A stretch of DNA of 64,000 nt from 66-474 sp050737995 (GCA_050737995.1 JBOHYR010000077.1:50956-114955), one strand, 5' to 3'; positions 42,474 through 53,354 are shown, numbered from the stretch's first letter. The notes: a model not told the origin generated them from the letters alone. Numbers and translations: made by a program.

Positions 42474-43733
42474 ATGACCGCAGCCACCCCCACGCCGCCC
42501 GCCAACGCAGGAAAAATCACCATCAGCGATGGCACGCTGAACGTACCCGATCACCCGGTGGTTCCATTCATCGAGGGCGACGGCACCGGACCGGACATCT
42601 GGCGCGCTTCGGTGCGCGTGTTCGACGCTGCGGTCAAATCGGCCTACGGCGACAGGCGCAAGCTCGGCTGGATGGAGGTACTGGCCGGGCAGAAGGCGTT
42701 CGATGCGACCGGAAACTGGCTGCCGGACGAGACCGTTGCCGCCTGTCGCGAATACCTGGTCGCGATCAAGGGCCCGTTAACGACACCGGTCGGCGGAGGC
42801 ATCCGCTCGCTCAACGTGGCGTTGCGGCAAATGCTCGATCTCTACTGCTGTGTCCGTCCGGTGCGCTGGTTCAAGGGTGTACCTTCACCGGTCAAGAAAC
42901 CTCAGGACGTGGACATGGTGATCTACCGCGAGAACACCGAGGACATCTACGCCGGTATCGAATTCCAGCAGGGCACCGAGGATGCGGCGAAATTCAGGAA
43001 GCTGCTCGAGGACAACTTCCCGAAGCTGTTCGCCAAGGTGCGCTTTCCGGACACGTCGGGCTTCGGCATCAAGCCGGTCTCGATCGAAGGCACCGAACGG
43101 CTGGTGCGCGCGGCGATCCACAACGCGATCGACAACGACCGCAAGTCAGTGACGCTGGTGCACAAGGGCAACATCATGAAGTTCACCGAGGGTTCTTTCC
43201 GCGACTGGGGCTACGCGCTCGCCAGGAAGGAATTCGGCGCGGTGGAGATCGACGGCGGTCCATGGTGCACGTTCAAGAATCCGAAGAATGGCCACGAGAT
43301 CATCATGAAGGACGTGATCGCGGATGCCTTCCTGCAGCAGATCCTGACCCGCGCCGGCGAGTACGAAATCATCGCCACCCTGAACTTGAACGGAGACTAC
43401 GTATCCGACGCGCTGGCCGCGGAAGTCGGCGGCATCGGGATCGCGCCCGGCGGCAACATCAACTACGTCAGCGGTCACGCGGTGTTCGAGGCGACCCACG
43501 GCACCGCGCCGAAGTATGCGGGCCAGGACAAGGTCAATCCCGGTTCGTTGATCCTTTCGGGCGAAATGATGCTGCGCTACCTCGGCTGGACCGAAGCCGC
43601 CGACGCAATCATCTCCGCGATGGACAAGGTGATCGCCGCCAAGACCGTCACCTACGATTTCGCGCGCATGATGGAGGGCGCGAAGCTGTTGAAATGCTCC
43701 GAGTTTGGCGATGCGCTGATCGAAGCGATGTGA
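42474..43733 (+). CDS. icd: Isocitrate dehydrogenase (NADP+)
   Basis: This 419-residue protein has the Icd hallmarks 'FIEGDGTGPDIW', 'SLNVALRQMLDLYCCVRPV' with the phosphorylatable Ser region, 'YRENTEDIYAGIEF', 'NGDYVSDALAAEVGGIGIAPGGNI', and the NADP-type 'HGTAPKYAGQDKVNPGS'. It converts isocitrate to 2-oxoglutarate in the TCA cycle. AGGAG six bases before the ATG at 42474 settles the start; the longer frame upstream is not coding. It is monocistronic by position. Confidence 0.96.
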   Translation: MTAATPTPPANAGKITISDGTLNVPDHPVVPFIEGDGTGPDIWRASVRVFDAAVKSAYGDRRKLGWMEVLAGQKAFDATGNWLPDETVAACREYLVAIKGPLTTPVGGGIRSLNVALRQMLDLYCCVRPVRWFKGVPSPVKKPQDVDMVIYRENTEDIYAGIEFQQGTEDAAKFRKLLEDNFPKLFAKVRFPDTSGFGIKPVSIEGTERLVRAAIHNAIDNDRKSVTLVHKGNIMKFTEGSFRDWGYALARKEFGAVEIDGGPWCTFKNPKNGHEIIMKDVIADAFLQQILTRAGEYEIIATLNLNGDYVSDALAAEVGGIGIAPGGNINYVSGHAVFEATHGTAPKYAGQDKVNPGSLILSGEMMLRYLGWTEAADAIISAMDKVIAAKTVTYDFARMMEGAKLLKCSEFGDALIEAM

Positions 43734-43952
43734 CGTTCGGAACCCGGCGTTCTGGCAAGTGGGAATGGCCTTATCCCACTCCAAATGACGGGGTGTCGCG
43801 CGTTCGTGGGGCCCGGACTGCGTGACAAGGCCGGGTGTCCTGCATTCCGTCTTTACGGAGGCGCTCGGCATGGCCCTCCCACGCCCAGGGGGCAGGGCTT
43901 GGCGCCTGCCATCGAGTCCGCAGGTTTTTCGCCATACCTGGTCGCTACACGC

Positions 43953-44672
43953 TCAGCCACGTGCGGGCGCGCGCACGAGTGCCCAAACGTCGACCCGCGC
44001 GACCCCGGCTCGCTTGAGCCTCCGCGCGCACTCGGCCAGTGTTGCGCCGGTCGTGCATACATCGTCGAGCACGGCGACGTGTTCGGGAACTTCGCCGTCG
44101 AGCCGTGCGGCGAATGCGCCGCGCACATTGCGACGGCGTTGCACGGCGTTCAATTCGGTCTGCGCGCCAGTGGCGCGGCTGCGCAGCAAAACGTCGCGCC
44201 GCAAGCGCACGCCGAAATGCTTCGCCAAGGGTCTGGCCAATTCCAGCACCTGGTTGTAGCCGCGCCGGCGCAGGCGTGAGCGGTGCAACGGCACCGGCAC
44301 GATCGTCTGGGGAGGTTCGATCGGACACGACGACGCACACCACAGCAGCGCCAGGGTGCGCCCCGCGGCAAGGTCGCCGCCGAACTTGAAGCGTGATTCC
44401 AGTTGAGCCAGCGGCCATTCGTAACGGAATAGCGCCCACGCGGCGTCCCATGGTGGCGCGCGCCTGACGCAGCGCCCGCACAATGCGGCCGGGGTCTCCA
44501 GCGGCAACGCGCAACGCGCGCAGCAGACCGCGTTGCGGGGCACTTCCGCTGCGCAGGCCTCACACAGGCTCAAGCCCCCCTGCCCGCGTGCCCCGCACAA
44601 CAGGCAGTGCGAGGGCAGCAGCGCATCCAGGGCGCTGTCAACCAACCGGCGTGATTTCAAGTTGACAGGCAT
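43953..44672 (-). CDS. comF: ComF family phosphoribosyltransferase-like protein
   Basis: This 239-residue protein has an N-terminal four-cysteine-pair zinc finger (PSHCLLCGA, LCEAC, CCARC, LCGRC, residues about 18-70). A type I phosphoribosyltransferase fold follows with the PRPP loop 'VAVLDDVCTTGATLAECARRL'. ComF/GntX proteins assist natural transformation (DNA uptake) in several bacteria. The ATG at 44672 is the family-like start (MPVNLKSRRLVDSALDALLP); the frame runs back into the divergent bioB gene. It is divergent from bioB with a 49-bp spacer, so their promoters overlap. Confidence 0.9.
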   Translation of the reverse strand: MPVNLKSRRLVDSALDALLPSHCLLCGARGQGGLSLCEACAAEVPRNAVCCARCALPLETPAALCGRCVRRAPPWDAAWALFRYEWPLAQLESRFKFGGDLAAGRTLALLWCASSCPIEPPQTIVPVPLHRSRLRRRGYNQVLELARPLAKHFGVRLRRDVLLRSRATGAQTELNAVQRRRNVRGAFAARLDGEVPEHVAVLDDVCTTGATLAECARRLKRAGVARVDVWALVRAPARG

Positions 44673-44721
44673 CTCCCCAGCCCACGAAACTTGGCAATCA
44701 CTGTAACGCGGATGACCAGCG

Positions 44722-45756
44722 ATGGACGGAATGCCCGTGGATGCAACCGTTCGGCATGACTGGGCTCTCGACGAAATCGAAAGCCTGTTCAATTTGCCCT
44801 TCATGGATCTTTTGGCACGCGCCCACGCGGTGCACGCGGCCAACCATGATCCGAACGCAGTACAAATTTCGACCTTGCTGTCGATCAAGACCGGCGGTTG
44901 TCCCGAGGATTGCGCGTACTGCCCGCAGGCTCAGCGTTACCAGACCGGCGTCGAAGCACAAAAACTGATGGATGTGGACGACGTGCTTGAACGCGCGCGC
45001 GCGGCGAAAGCGGCCGGTGCATCGCGCTTCTGCATGGGCGCGGCGTGGCGCGGGCCCAAGGATCGCGACATTCCAAAAGTGGCCGAAATCGTCCGCGAGG
45101 TGAAAAGCCTCGGCATGGAAACCTGTGCGACCCTCGGGCTGCTGGGCGACGGCCATGCACAGGCACTGAGGGACGCCGGCCTCGATTACTACAACCACAA
45201 CATCGACACCTCGCCCGACTTTTACGGCGAGATCATCCACACCCGCGAATTCCAGGATCGGCTCGACACGCTGGAGGACATCCGCGCGGCGGGCCTGAAG
45301 ACCTGCTGCGGCGGCATTGTCGGCATGGGCGAGACGCGCGGGCAACGCGCCGGTTTGCTGCAGGCACTCGCCAACCTGCCAGAGCACCCGCAATCGGTGC
45401 CGATCAATCAACTGGTGCCGGTTTCGGGCACGCCGCTTGCGGACGCCAAACCCCTCGACCCATTCGAATTCGTGCGTACAATCGCCGTGGCGCGGATCGC
45501 GATGCCGAAATCAGTCGTGCGTCTGTCAGCGGGCCGCCAGCAGATGAGCGACGAGTTGCAGGCAATGTGTTTCTTCGCGGGCGCCGGCTCGATCTTCATG
45601 GGCGAGAAATTGTTGACCACCGGCAACCCGGACGTCGAGCACGATCACGCACTGTTCGCGCGTCTGGATCTACGTCCGATGCAAGTGGATGTCGCGGGGC
45701 AGGCAGGCGTCACCGTGCACGCCGATATTCTTGAACATCAATCGCACGCGGCCTGA
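44722..45756 (+). CDS. bioB: Biotin synthase BioB
   Basis: This 344-residue radical-SAM enzyme has Cys60-x3-Cys64-x2-Cys67 (GGCPEDCAYC), then 'LGMETCATLGLL', 'DYYNHNIDTSPDFY' and 'AGLKTCCGGIVGMGE'. It inserts sulphur into dethiobiotin. A second in-frame ATG lies at 44731; the first is kept. It begins a biotin cluster with bioF, bioH and bioC, separated from bioF by a REP-like element. bioA and bioD are not in the window. Confidence 0.96.
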   Translation: MDGMPVDATVRHDWALDEIESLFNLPFMDLLARAHAVHAANHDPNAVQISTLLSIKTGGCPEDCAYCPQAQRYQTGVEAQKLMDVDDVLERARAAKAAGASRFCMGAAWRGPKDRDIPKVAEIVREVKSLGMETCATLGLLGDGHAQALRDAGLDYYNHNIDTSPDFYGEIIHTREFQDRLDTLEDIRAAGLKTCCGGIVGMGETRGQRAGLLQALANLPEHPQSVPINQLVPVSGTPLADAKPLDPFEFVRTIAVARIAMPKSVVRLSAGRQQMSDELQAMCFFAGAGSIFMGEKLLTTGNPDVEHDHALFARLDLRPMQVDVAGQAGVTVHADILEHQSHAA

Positions 45757-45782
45757 GTGCGCCTCGGTATGGTCCCTTCTTT

Positions 45783-45905
45783 TGTCATTCCGTGGCCTGC
45801 GCCAGCGTCACCGGCGCAGGAACCCGGAATCCAGGCAGCGCGCGCGAAAGCGGAAAAACCGGATTCCGGATCTTGCCCACTGCGTGGGCCCGTCTGGAAT
45901 GACAA
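45783..45905. repeat. REP-like intergenic element between bioB and bioF
   Basis: It runs from TTGTCATTCCGTGG to GTCTGGAATGACAAA. The outer arms are inverted, with internal GGAACCCGGAATCC and GGATTCCGGATC blocks. It is the same organisation as at 51.37 kb and 10.16 kb and fills the bioB-bioF spacer. Confidence 0.75.
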
Positions 45906-45933
45906 AGCCGTGCATGCAGCGGCGCGATAGACC

Positions 45934-47184
45934 GTGCGCCCAAACCTGCTGAGATCTCTGGCCACTCGTGTCGCCGAACGCGAGTATGCGGGATTGCTGC
46001 GGCGCGCGCGTGCGCTCGATTCGACATCCGGCACGCGTGTCGCCATCAACGGCCACGAGCTGCTGAACTTCTGCAGCAACGACTACCTCGGCCTGGCGCA
46101 GGATCCGCGAATCGTCAAGGTGCTGCAGGATGCCGCGAACGATTACGGCATCGGCGGCACCGCGTCGCATCTGGTCTGTGGGCACCACCGTGAGCACGAA
46201 CAACTCGAACAAGCCCTGTGCGAATGGACCGGACGCGATGCCGCGCTGTTGTTTTCGTCGGGCTGGCTGGCCAATCTCGGCGCAATGCAGGCGTTGCTGA
46301 ATCGCGACAGCGTCTGCGTCCAGGACAAACTCAATCACGCGAGCCTCCTGGATGCCGCTCAACTTTCAGGCGCCACGTTGAAACGGTATCCCCACGTCGA
46401 TCACGACGGCGCGGCGCGTCAGCTCGCCAGCATCAGCGACAAGCCGGCGTTGCTGGCCACCGATGGCGTGTTCAGCATGGACGGCGACGTGGCGCCGCTG
46501 CGCGAACTGGCCGCATCGTGTACTCGCGAAAACGCGACGCTGATGGCCGACGACGCGCACGGCCTCGGCGTATTGGGCGCGCACGGTGCCGGCAGCGTCA
46601 ACGCAGTTGGACTGGATCAGGAGGATGTTCCGGTGTTGATGGCGACGCTGGGCAAGGCGCTCGGCTGCATGGGCGCGTTCGTGGCCGGCAGCGCGGCACT
46701 CGTCGAGGGACTGACCCAGTTCGCGCGTACCTTCGTCTATACGACGGCGATGCCGCCGGCGCTCGCAGCGGCGGCATGCGAAGCCATCCGGATCGCACGC
46801 GCGGAAGACTGGCGGCGAGAGAAATTGCGCGCACTGATCACCCGCTTTCGCGACGGCGCCGCGCAGCTCGGCTTGCCATTGATGGATTCGCCAACCGCGA
46901 TCCAGCCGATCATGCTGAATGATGCCGCGCGTACCATCGAGGCATCGCGTGCCCTGGAAGCTTCGGGTCTGCTCGTCACAGCGATCAGACCGCCCACGGT
47001 ACCTGCCGGCAAAGCGAGACTGCGCGTCACCCTGTCCGCGGCGCATGGGGAACAGGATGTCGATCGACTGCTGGACGCCTTGTCGTGTCTCGCGCTCCTT
47101 GGTCTTTCGGGGCTGCCGAAAGCAGAACCCGGCATCCATGCCGATAACCGCAAGGCCCTAAAATGGATTCCGGATCGCCGCTGA
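45934..47184 (+). CDS. bioF: 8-Amino-7-oxononanoate synthase BioF
   Basis: This 416-residue PLP enzyme starts at GTG (VRPNLLRSLATRVAEREYAG). It has 'NDYLGLAQDP', 'GIGGTASHLVCGHH', 'DDAHGLGVLG' and the PLP lysine in 'ATLGKALGCMGAF'. It condenses pimeloyl-ACP with alanine. The last 24 or so residues (after LALLGLSGL) look unlike the family, and the final codons are a translated REP-like element, so the protein has a repeat-derived C-terminal extension. The Shine-Dalgarno is poor. Confidence 0.94.
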   Translation: MRPNLLRSLATRVAEREYAGLLRRARALDSTSGTRVAINGHELLNFCSNDYLGLAQDPRIVKVLQDAANDYGIGGTASHLVCGHHREHEQLEQALCEWTGRDAALLFSSGWLANLGAMQALLNRDSVCVQDKLNHASLLDAAQLSGATLKRYPHVDHDGAARQLASISDKPALLATDGVFSMDGDVAPLRELAASCTRENATLMADDAHGLGVLGAHGAGSVNAVGLDQEDVPVLMATLGKALGCMGAFVAGSAALVEGLTQFARTFVYTTAMPPALAAAACEAIRIARAEDWRREKLRALITRFRDGAAQLGLPLMDSPTAIQPIMLNDAARTIEASRALEASGLLVTAIRPPTVPAGKARLRVTLSAAHGEQDVDRLLDALSCLALLGLSGLPKAEPGIHADNRKALKWIPDRR

Positions 47185-47203
47185 CGCGGCATCCGGAATG
47201 ACG
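47114..47203. repeat. REP-like element overlapping the 3' end of bioF
   Basis: 'AACCCGGCATCC' at about 47128 and the perfect hairpin GGATTCCGGATCGCCGC...GCGGCATCCGGAATGAC (47165-47201) are the dispersed element. The bioF stop lies inside the hairpin, so the repeat supplies the last codons. Confidence 0.7.
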
Positions 47204-47287
47204 AGCGCAGAGAGGTATCCGCGGTTTTCAGAATGACGACGGCTCATGATGCCGTGCTCCCGTTCCCTGTTCTTCATGTTTTCCTCC

Positions 47288-48079
47288 ATGTCCGATCTTT
47301 ACGTTCAAACCGAAGGAAGCGGCGACGCCCATGTCGTGCTGTTGCACGGCTGGGCCATGCATGGCGGCGTGTTCGCACCGCTGGTCGAGGCCCTGCGCGA
47401 GCGCTGCGCGTTGCACGTCGTCGATCTGCCGGGACACGGCCGGTCACGCGACTGCGAAACATCGCTGCAGCCTGCCGATTGCGCACGCGCGATCGCCGAA
47501 CGCACGCCACCCGCCATCTGGCTGGGCTGGTCGATGGGCGGTTTGTATGCGCTGCAAGGCGCGCTGGACTTTCCGGGGCAGGTGCGCGGACTCGTAATGC
47601 TGTGCGCCTCGCCACGTTTCGTGCGCGACGAAGGCCACGGTGATCAAAGCTGGCCGTACGCGGTGTCGCAGGAAATCCTCGCTGATTTCGGTCGCGACCT
47701 CGGGACCGATTACGAAGGCACTCTTGAACGTTTCCTCGCGTTGGAGGCACTGGGCAGCGACTGCGCACAGGCCGACCTGCGCAAGTTGCGTACCCACACC
47801 TTCAGCGAACATCCGCCACAGGTGCGCGCACTGGTCGAGGGTCTGGATGTACTTGAACACACCGACCTGCGCGCACGCGTCAACGAACTCACGCTGCCAA
47901 GCGCGTGGATCGCCGGACGCCGCGACCGACTGATCCCGTGGCAGGCGATGCGGTGGGGCGCCGAGCAATGCGATGGCGCGTTCACCCGGATCGACGGTGG
48001 CGGCCACGCTCCCTTCATCGGGCATACGAACGAAGTGGTCACGGCGATCGAGCCGCTGCTGTCGGACGCACGGGCATGA
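47288..48079 (+). CDS. bioH: Pimeloyl-ACP methyl ester carboxylesterase BioH
   Basis: This 263-residue alpha/beta-hydrolase has 'VVLLHGWAMHGGVF', the nucleophile elbow GWSMGG (about residue 80), Asp in 'IAGRRDRLIPW' and His in 'GGGHAPFIGH'. It releases pimeloyl-ACP from its methyl ester, closing the BioC-initiated pathway. The ATG at 47288 is the family start; in-frame ATGs at 47246 and 47276 also exist and no clear Shine-Dalgarno decides between them. Its stop overlaps bioC by ATGA. Confidence 0.93.
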   Translation: MSDLYVQTEGSGDAHVVLLHGWAMHGGVFAPLVEALRERCALHVVDLPGHGRSRDCETSLQPADCARAIAERTPPAIWLGWSMGGLYALQGALDFPGQVRGLVMLCASPRFVRDEGHGDQSWPYAVSQEILADFGRDLGTDYEGTLERFLALEALGSDCAQADLRKLRTHTFSEHPPQVRALVEGLDVLEHTDLRARVNELTLPSAWIAGRRDRLIPWQAMRWGAEQCDGAFTRIDGGGHAPFIGHTNEVVTAIEPLLSDARA

Positions 48080-48960
48080 GCGACGAACGGCTCGACCTGC
48101 CCAGGGTGCGGCGCGCGTTCGCGCGTTCCGCAAAAAGTTACGAACAGCACGACGCCTTGCAGCGCGAGGTCGAGGCACGCCTGTTTGAAAGCCTGGACTA
48201 CTACGAAAGTGCGCCTGCGCAAGTGCTCGATGTCGGCTGCGGCACGGCCCGCGGGGCCTCCCGCCTGAAAAAGCGCTGGCGCGGCGCACAGGTGATCGCA
48301 CTCGACGTGTCGTTGCCGATGCTGCATCAGGCGCGCGGGCGCGCGGGCTGGTGGAAGCCGTTCGCACGGGTTGGCGCCGATGCCCTTGCGCTGCCTTTCC
48401 CCGATCACAGCATGGATGTGGTGTATTCCAACCTGTGCATGCAGTGGTGCGATGCGCCGCGTCCGTTCCTCGCGGAGATGAGTCGCGTACTGAAACCTGG
48501 CGGCCTGCTGGTGGCCTCCAGCCTCGGCCCCGACACCCTTTGCGAGTTGCGCGCGGCCTGGGCCGAAGCGGATGCAGAGCTGCCGCACGTGGGCCGTTTC
48601 CTCGACATGCACGACATCGGCGACGCGGCGCTTGCCGCGGGCTTGCAGGACCCGGTGTTGGATGCCGACCACATCACCCTCGAGTACCCGGATGTCACAG
48701 CCTTGTTACGCGACCTCAAGGGCCTTGGCGCGACCAACGCGGATCGCGAGCGTCAGCGCGGTCTGACCGGCAAGGTACGCTTCAAGGTCATGCTGGACGC
48801 CTACGAAGCCCGGCGCAGGCACGGCAAGATCCCGGCCACCTGGGAAGTAGTGACCATGCACGCATGGGGCACGCCGGAAGGCGCCATGCCGCTGTACGGC
48901 GGACGCGAAACCCGGTTTGAAGTCATCGAACGGCGCGAGCCGCGCCCGCCACGCGACTAG
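48076..48960 (+). CDS. bioC: Malonyl-ACP O-methyltransferase BioC
   Basis: This 294-residue SAM methyltransferase has motif I 'VLDVGCGTARGASRL', 'ALDVSLPMLHQAR' and the motif 'SNLCMQWCDAPRPFLAEMSRVLKPGG' typical of BioC. It methylates malonyl-ACP to start pimelate synthesis. It is translationally coupled to bioH. Confidence 0.94.
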   Translation: MSDERLDLPRVRRAFARSAKSYEQHDALQREVEARLFESLDYYESAPAQVLDVGCGTARGASRLKKRWRGAQVIALDVSLPMLHQARGRAGWWKPFARVGADALALPFPDHSMDVVYSNLCMQWCDAPRPFLAEMSRVLKPGGLLVASSLGPDTLCELRAAWAEADAELPHVGRFLDMHDIGDAALAAGLQDPVLDADHITLEYPDVTALLRDLKGLGATNADRERQRGLTGKVRFKVMLDAYEARRRHGKIPATWEVVTMHAWGTPEGAMPLYGGRETRFEVIERREPRPPRD

Positions 48961-49100
48961 CCACCTCGACCCGTTGCCCGGATTCCGCTGCGCTGCATCC
49001 GGGCTATGCAACCGCGCGCACGCGGCACCCGATTTTCTTGCCGCTGGACGTCCGTTCCGTTTGCGCCGTATCCTGCGTGATCATTTTTTTCGGCGTCCGC

Positions 49101-49988
49101 ATGACCCAACGTTCCGCAATCGATCGTGGCGCCCTGATCGCGTTGCTGATCCTCACCATCGTCTGGAGCCTCAACTGGACGGTGATGAAGGTCGCGATGC
49201 GTTACAGCGGGCCGTTCACGTTCAGTGCGCAACGTTACGTGCTAGGCACCGCGGTGCTGTTCGCGTTGCTCTGGCTCAGGCGCAACAAGCTAGCACCGAC
49301 GCCATGGCTGCCGACCATTGCGATCGGGCTGACCCAGACCACCGCATTCCAGGCCATGGCGCAGTGGGCGCTGGTCTCGGGCGGCGCAGGCAAGACCGCG
49401 TTGCTCGCTTACACGATGCCCTTCTGGGTGGTGCCGCTGGCTTGGTGGTGGGTTCAGGAAAAACCGGAATGGCAACGGTGGGGATGCATTGTGCTGGCCG
49501 CCGCGGGCTTTGTCTGCGTGGTCGAGCCGTGGCGTCCGATTGGCGCGCCGCACAGTGTTGTGCTGGCCATCCTCGCCGGGCTCGCGTGGGCGATCGCGAC
49601 GGTGCTGTCCAAACGTTTGTTCCAGAAACACCCCGAGGTCACGCCGCTGCGTCTGACGGCATGGCAGATGCTGGTCGGCACCCTTGGCCTGATCGTCGTG
49701 GCGCTTGCCACACACGAGCGGGCGGTGACGTGGAGCGGCGGGTACGTGGCCGCATTGCTCTACAACGGCCTGTTGTCATCAGGCGTGTGCTGGGTATTGT
49801 GGGCGCTGGTGGTGCAGCGCCTGTCGGCAAATGTCGCCGGGTTGACCAGCTTGGCTGTACCCGTTGTCGGCGTGCTCTTCGCGTGGGGTTTGTTGCACGA
49901 ACGCCCCTCCGTCCCGGAATGGATCGGCATTGTGTTGATCGCGTTGGCGTTGCTGGCCTTGAATTTTTCCCGTCGCGTGCCAGCATAG
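49101..49988 (+). CDS. EamA/DMT family transporter
   Basis: This 295-residue protein has ten hydrophobic helices in two EamA repeats (about 10-140 and 150-290). 'IVWSLNWTVMKVAMRYSGPF' and 'RYVLGTAVLF' lie near the start, and 'LASVAVPVVGVLFAW'-like sequence lies in the second half. DMT transporters export metabolites such as amino acids. The ATG at 49101 is chosen because the upstream residues lack similarity. Substrate unknown. Confidence 0.88.
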   Translation: MTQRSAIDRGALIALLILTIVWSLNWTVMKVAMRYSGPFTFSAQRYVLGTAVLFALLWLRRNKLAPTPWLPTIAIGLTQTTAFQAMAQWALVSGGAGKTALLAYTMPFWVVPLAWWWVQEKPEWQRWGCIVLAAAGFVCVVEPWRPIGAPHSVVLAILAGLAWAIATVLSKRLFQKHPEVTPLRLTAWQMLVGTLGLIVVALATHERAVTWSGGYVAALLYNGLLSSGVCWVLWALVVQRLSANVAGLTSLAVPVVGVLFAWGLLHERPSVPEWIGIVLIALALLALNFSRRVPA

Positions 49989-50050
49989 GCCGCTTCACGC
50001 GGTTCGCGTGGGCTTGCTGCCGCGCTGAACCCATACTTCCAAGGAACGAC

Positions 50051-51343
<1,293 letters not shown>

Positions 51344-51366
51344 TCAAAGATCCCGCAGGTACGCTG

Positions 51367-51487
51367 GTCATTCCGGCCAAGCGCACGAAGTGGGCGAGAT
51401 CCGGAATCCAGCCTTTAAAGCCCTTGCAGATACAGCGTGGATTCCGGGTTCCGACCGCAACCTGCGCGGACGGTCCCGGAATGACAA
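51367..51487. repeat. REP-like element between the two sugar-nucleotide genes
   Basis: GTCATTCCGGCC...GATCCGGAATCC, then GGATTCCGGGTTCC...CCCGGAATGAC: two hairpins in inverted order, the complete form of the dispersed element. It lies in the spacer without disrupting either gene. Confidence 0.78.
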
Positions 51488-51537
51488 AAGCTGCAGGATG
51501 CCGCGGCTGAACTCGGCACCGATCGGAAGGTAATCAC

Positions 51538-52545
51538 ATGCGCATTCTCGTCACCGGCGCCGCCGGCTTCATCGGATCCACTCTCAGCCTGCGATTGCTG
51601 GCGCGCGGTGACGCGGTGCTCGGCGTCGACAATCTCAACGATTACTACGACGTGACGCTCAAGCAGGCGCGGCTGGATCGCCTGACGCCGCATCCGGGAT
51701 TCAGCTTTGCCAAAGTGGGCATCGAGGATCGGCCTGCGCTCGAGGATGTATTCAACAACTTCCGGCCAGTGCGCGTGGTCAACCTCGCCGCGCAGGCCGG
51801 CGTGCGTTACTCCATCGAAAACCCCTACGCCTACGTCGAAACCAACCTGGTTGGTTTCATCAACATCCTGGAAGCCTGCCGGCACGGCAAGGTCGCACAC
51901 CTGGTCTACGCCTCATCCAGTTCGGTATACGGCGCCAACCGCAAGTTGCCGTTCTCGGTACAGGATCCGGTCGACCACCCTGTCAGCCTGTATGCGGCCA
52001 CCAAGAAGGCCAACGAGCTGATGGCGCACACCTACAGCCACCTGTACGCGTTGCCAACCACCGGCCTGCGTTTCTTCACGGTATACGGGCCGTGGGGGCG
52101 CCCGGACATGGCGTTGTTCCTGTTCACCCGGAAAATCCTGGCCGGGGAGCCGATCGACGTGTTCAACCACGGCCACCACACGCGCGATTTCACCTATATC
52201 GATGACATCGTTGAAGGCGTGATCCGCACGCTGGATCGCGTGCCCGCGCCCGACCCCGGTTACGACGCGCTGCATCCGACACCGGCCTCTTCCTCGGCGC
52301 CGTATCGCCTTTACAACATCGGCAACCACAATCCGATACAGCTCTCCCGTTACATCGAGGTGCTGGAGAAGTGCCTTGGCCGCAAGGCCGAGCAGAACCT
52401 GCTACCGCTGCAGCCGGGGGACGTGCCCGACACCAGCGCGGAAGTCGCTGAACTGATGGCCGACACAGGCTATCAACCGGCCACACGGGTTGAGGTGGGG
52501 ATTGAACGTTTTGTCGAGTGGTACCGGGGTTACTATGGCGTCTGA
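51538..52545 (+). CDS. NAD-dependent epimerase, UDP-glucuronate 4-epimerase-like
   Basis: This 335-residue extended SDR has 'VTGAAGFIGSTLSLRLLARG', 'GVDNLNDYYDVTLKQARL' (characteristic of UDP-glucuronate 4-epimerases), the catalytic 'YAATKKANE' YxxxK and 'FFTVYGPWGRPDMA'. The likely reaction is C4 epimerisation of UDP-glucuronate or the product of the upstream TviB-like enzyme. The 3' end overlaps the convergent DUF218 gene by 13 bp. Assignment to GlcA versus GlcNAcA is unresolved. Confidence 0.9.
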   Translation: MRILVTGAAGFIGSTLSLRLLARGDAVLGVDNLNDYYDVTLKQARLDRLTPHPGFSFAKVGIEDRPALEDVFNNFRPVRVVNLAAQAGVRYSIENPYAYVETNLVGFINILEACRHGKVAHLVYASSSSVYGANRKLPFSVQDPVDHPVSLYAATKKANELMAHTYSHLYALPTTGLRFFTVYGPWGRPDMALFLFTRKILAGEPIDVFNHGHHTRDFTYIDDIVEGVIRTLDRVPAPDPGYDALHPTPASSSAPYRLYNIGNHNPIQLSRYIEVLEKCLGRKAEQNLLPLQPGDVPDTSAEVAELMADTGYQPATRVEVGIERFVEWYRGYYGV

Positions 52546-53312
52546 GTCGTTTGCGCGCGGCGCGAGTGTCGCCACTCCAGTACTGCGTATTCCACCTCGC
52601 CGAGCAACTCGTGCAGGGCGATCGACGCAGTCGTAACCGACCAGCCCTGCGGTATGAAAATCCCCGGGCCGAAACGCAGGCGGGCGTCCCGCAAACCACT
52701 CGGCCACGCACAAGGCTCGAAGCCCCACGCGCGGAATGCGCCCAGCGCGCGCGGCAGATGCAAGGCCGAACTGACCAGCCAGATGCGTTTGGGCACAGGC
52801 GGCGACAGCGCCGCGACATAGCGCGCATTCTCCCACGTGCTGCGCGAACGATCCTCGATTTCGATGGCTGCTGCGGGCACACCCATCAGCTCGGCGAGGT
52901 TCGCCATCGGCACGGCTTCGGGAATGCGCCAGCGCCCGCCACCTGAAATCACCATGCGCGCGCCGGGCAGCTTGTGCCACAAGGCAACGCCGGCGAACAA
53001 ACGCCGCAGGCTCAAAAGACGCAAGGCTTCGTAATCGTCGGACGCGGCGGGCCGGTGGTCGAAGCCCGCCGACAGCACCACGATCGTGGTCGGCTCAGGC
53101 GCTGCGCACGTATGCACTGGCGGCAGGCGCGCCTCGATCACGCGCACCAGCGCGGTGGCGCCCAACGGCGTCATCAACACCATCAACAAAACCTCCACCG
53201 CAACCGCCGGGTACCGTACGACGCGCGGCAACCAGTGCCAGCACAGCACCAGCAGCGCAAGAAGCAACACTGCATACGGCAACGGGGATGTGGCGTATAT
53301 CGGAACTCTCAT
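52533..53312 (-). CDS. YdcF/ElyC family (DUF218) membrane protein
   Basis: This 259-residue protein has two N-terminal TM segments (about 12-30 and 36-55) and a DUF218 domain (about 75-235; 'TIVVLSAGFDH', 'MVISGGGRWRIPEA', 'EDRSRSTWENARYV', 'WLVSSALHLPRALGAF'). ElyC/SanA relatives affect envelope biogenesis. It sits within the sugar-nucleotide cluster, next to galE on the same strand (42 bp apart), and could take part in polysaccharide or peptidoglycan precursor handling. Confidence 0.88.
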   Translation of the reverse strand: MRVPIYATSPLPYAVLLLALLVLCWHWLPRVVRYPAVAVEVLLMVLMTPLGATALVRVIEARLPPVHTCAAPEPTTIVVLSAGFDHRPAASDDYEALRLLSLRRLFAGVALWHKLPGARMVISGGGRWRIPEAVPMANLAELMGVPAAAIEIEDRSRSTWENARYVAALSPPVPKRIWLVSSALHLPRALGAFRAWGFEPCAWPSGLRDARLRFGPGIFIPQGWSVTTASIALHELLGEVEYAVLEWRHSRRAQTTQTP

Positions 53313-53354
53313 GCGTTTGGCGTCACGCGCTGGCGGTCCGGAACTTTCAAATGG

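Noticed and set aside
48917..50050. N-terminal extension of the TviB-like dehydrogenase back to 48917
   Set aside because: It runs antiframe through the EamA gene; the dehydrogenase begins at 50051 with AAGGAA and the family N-terminus.
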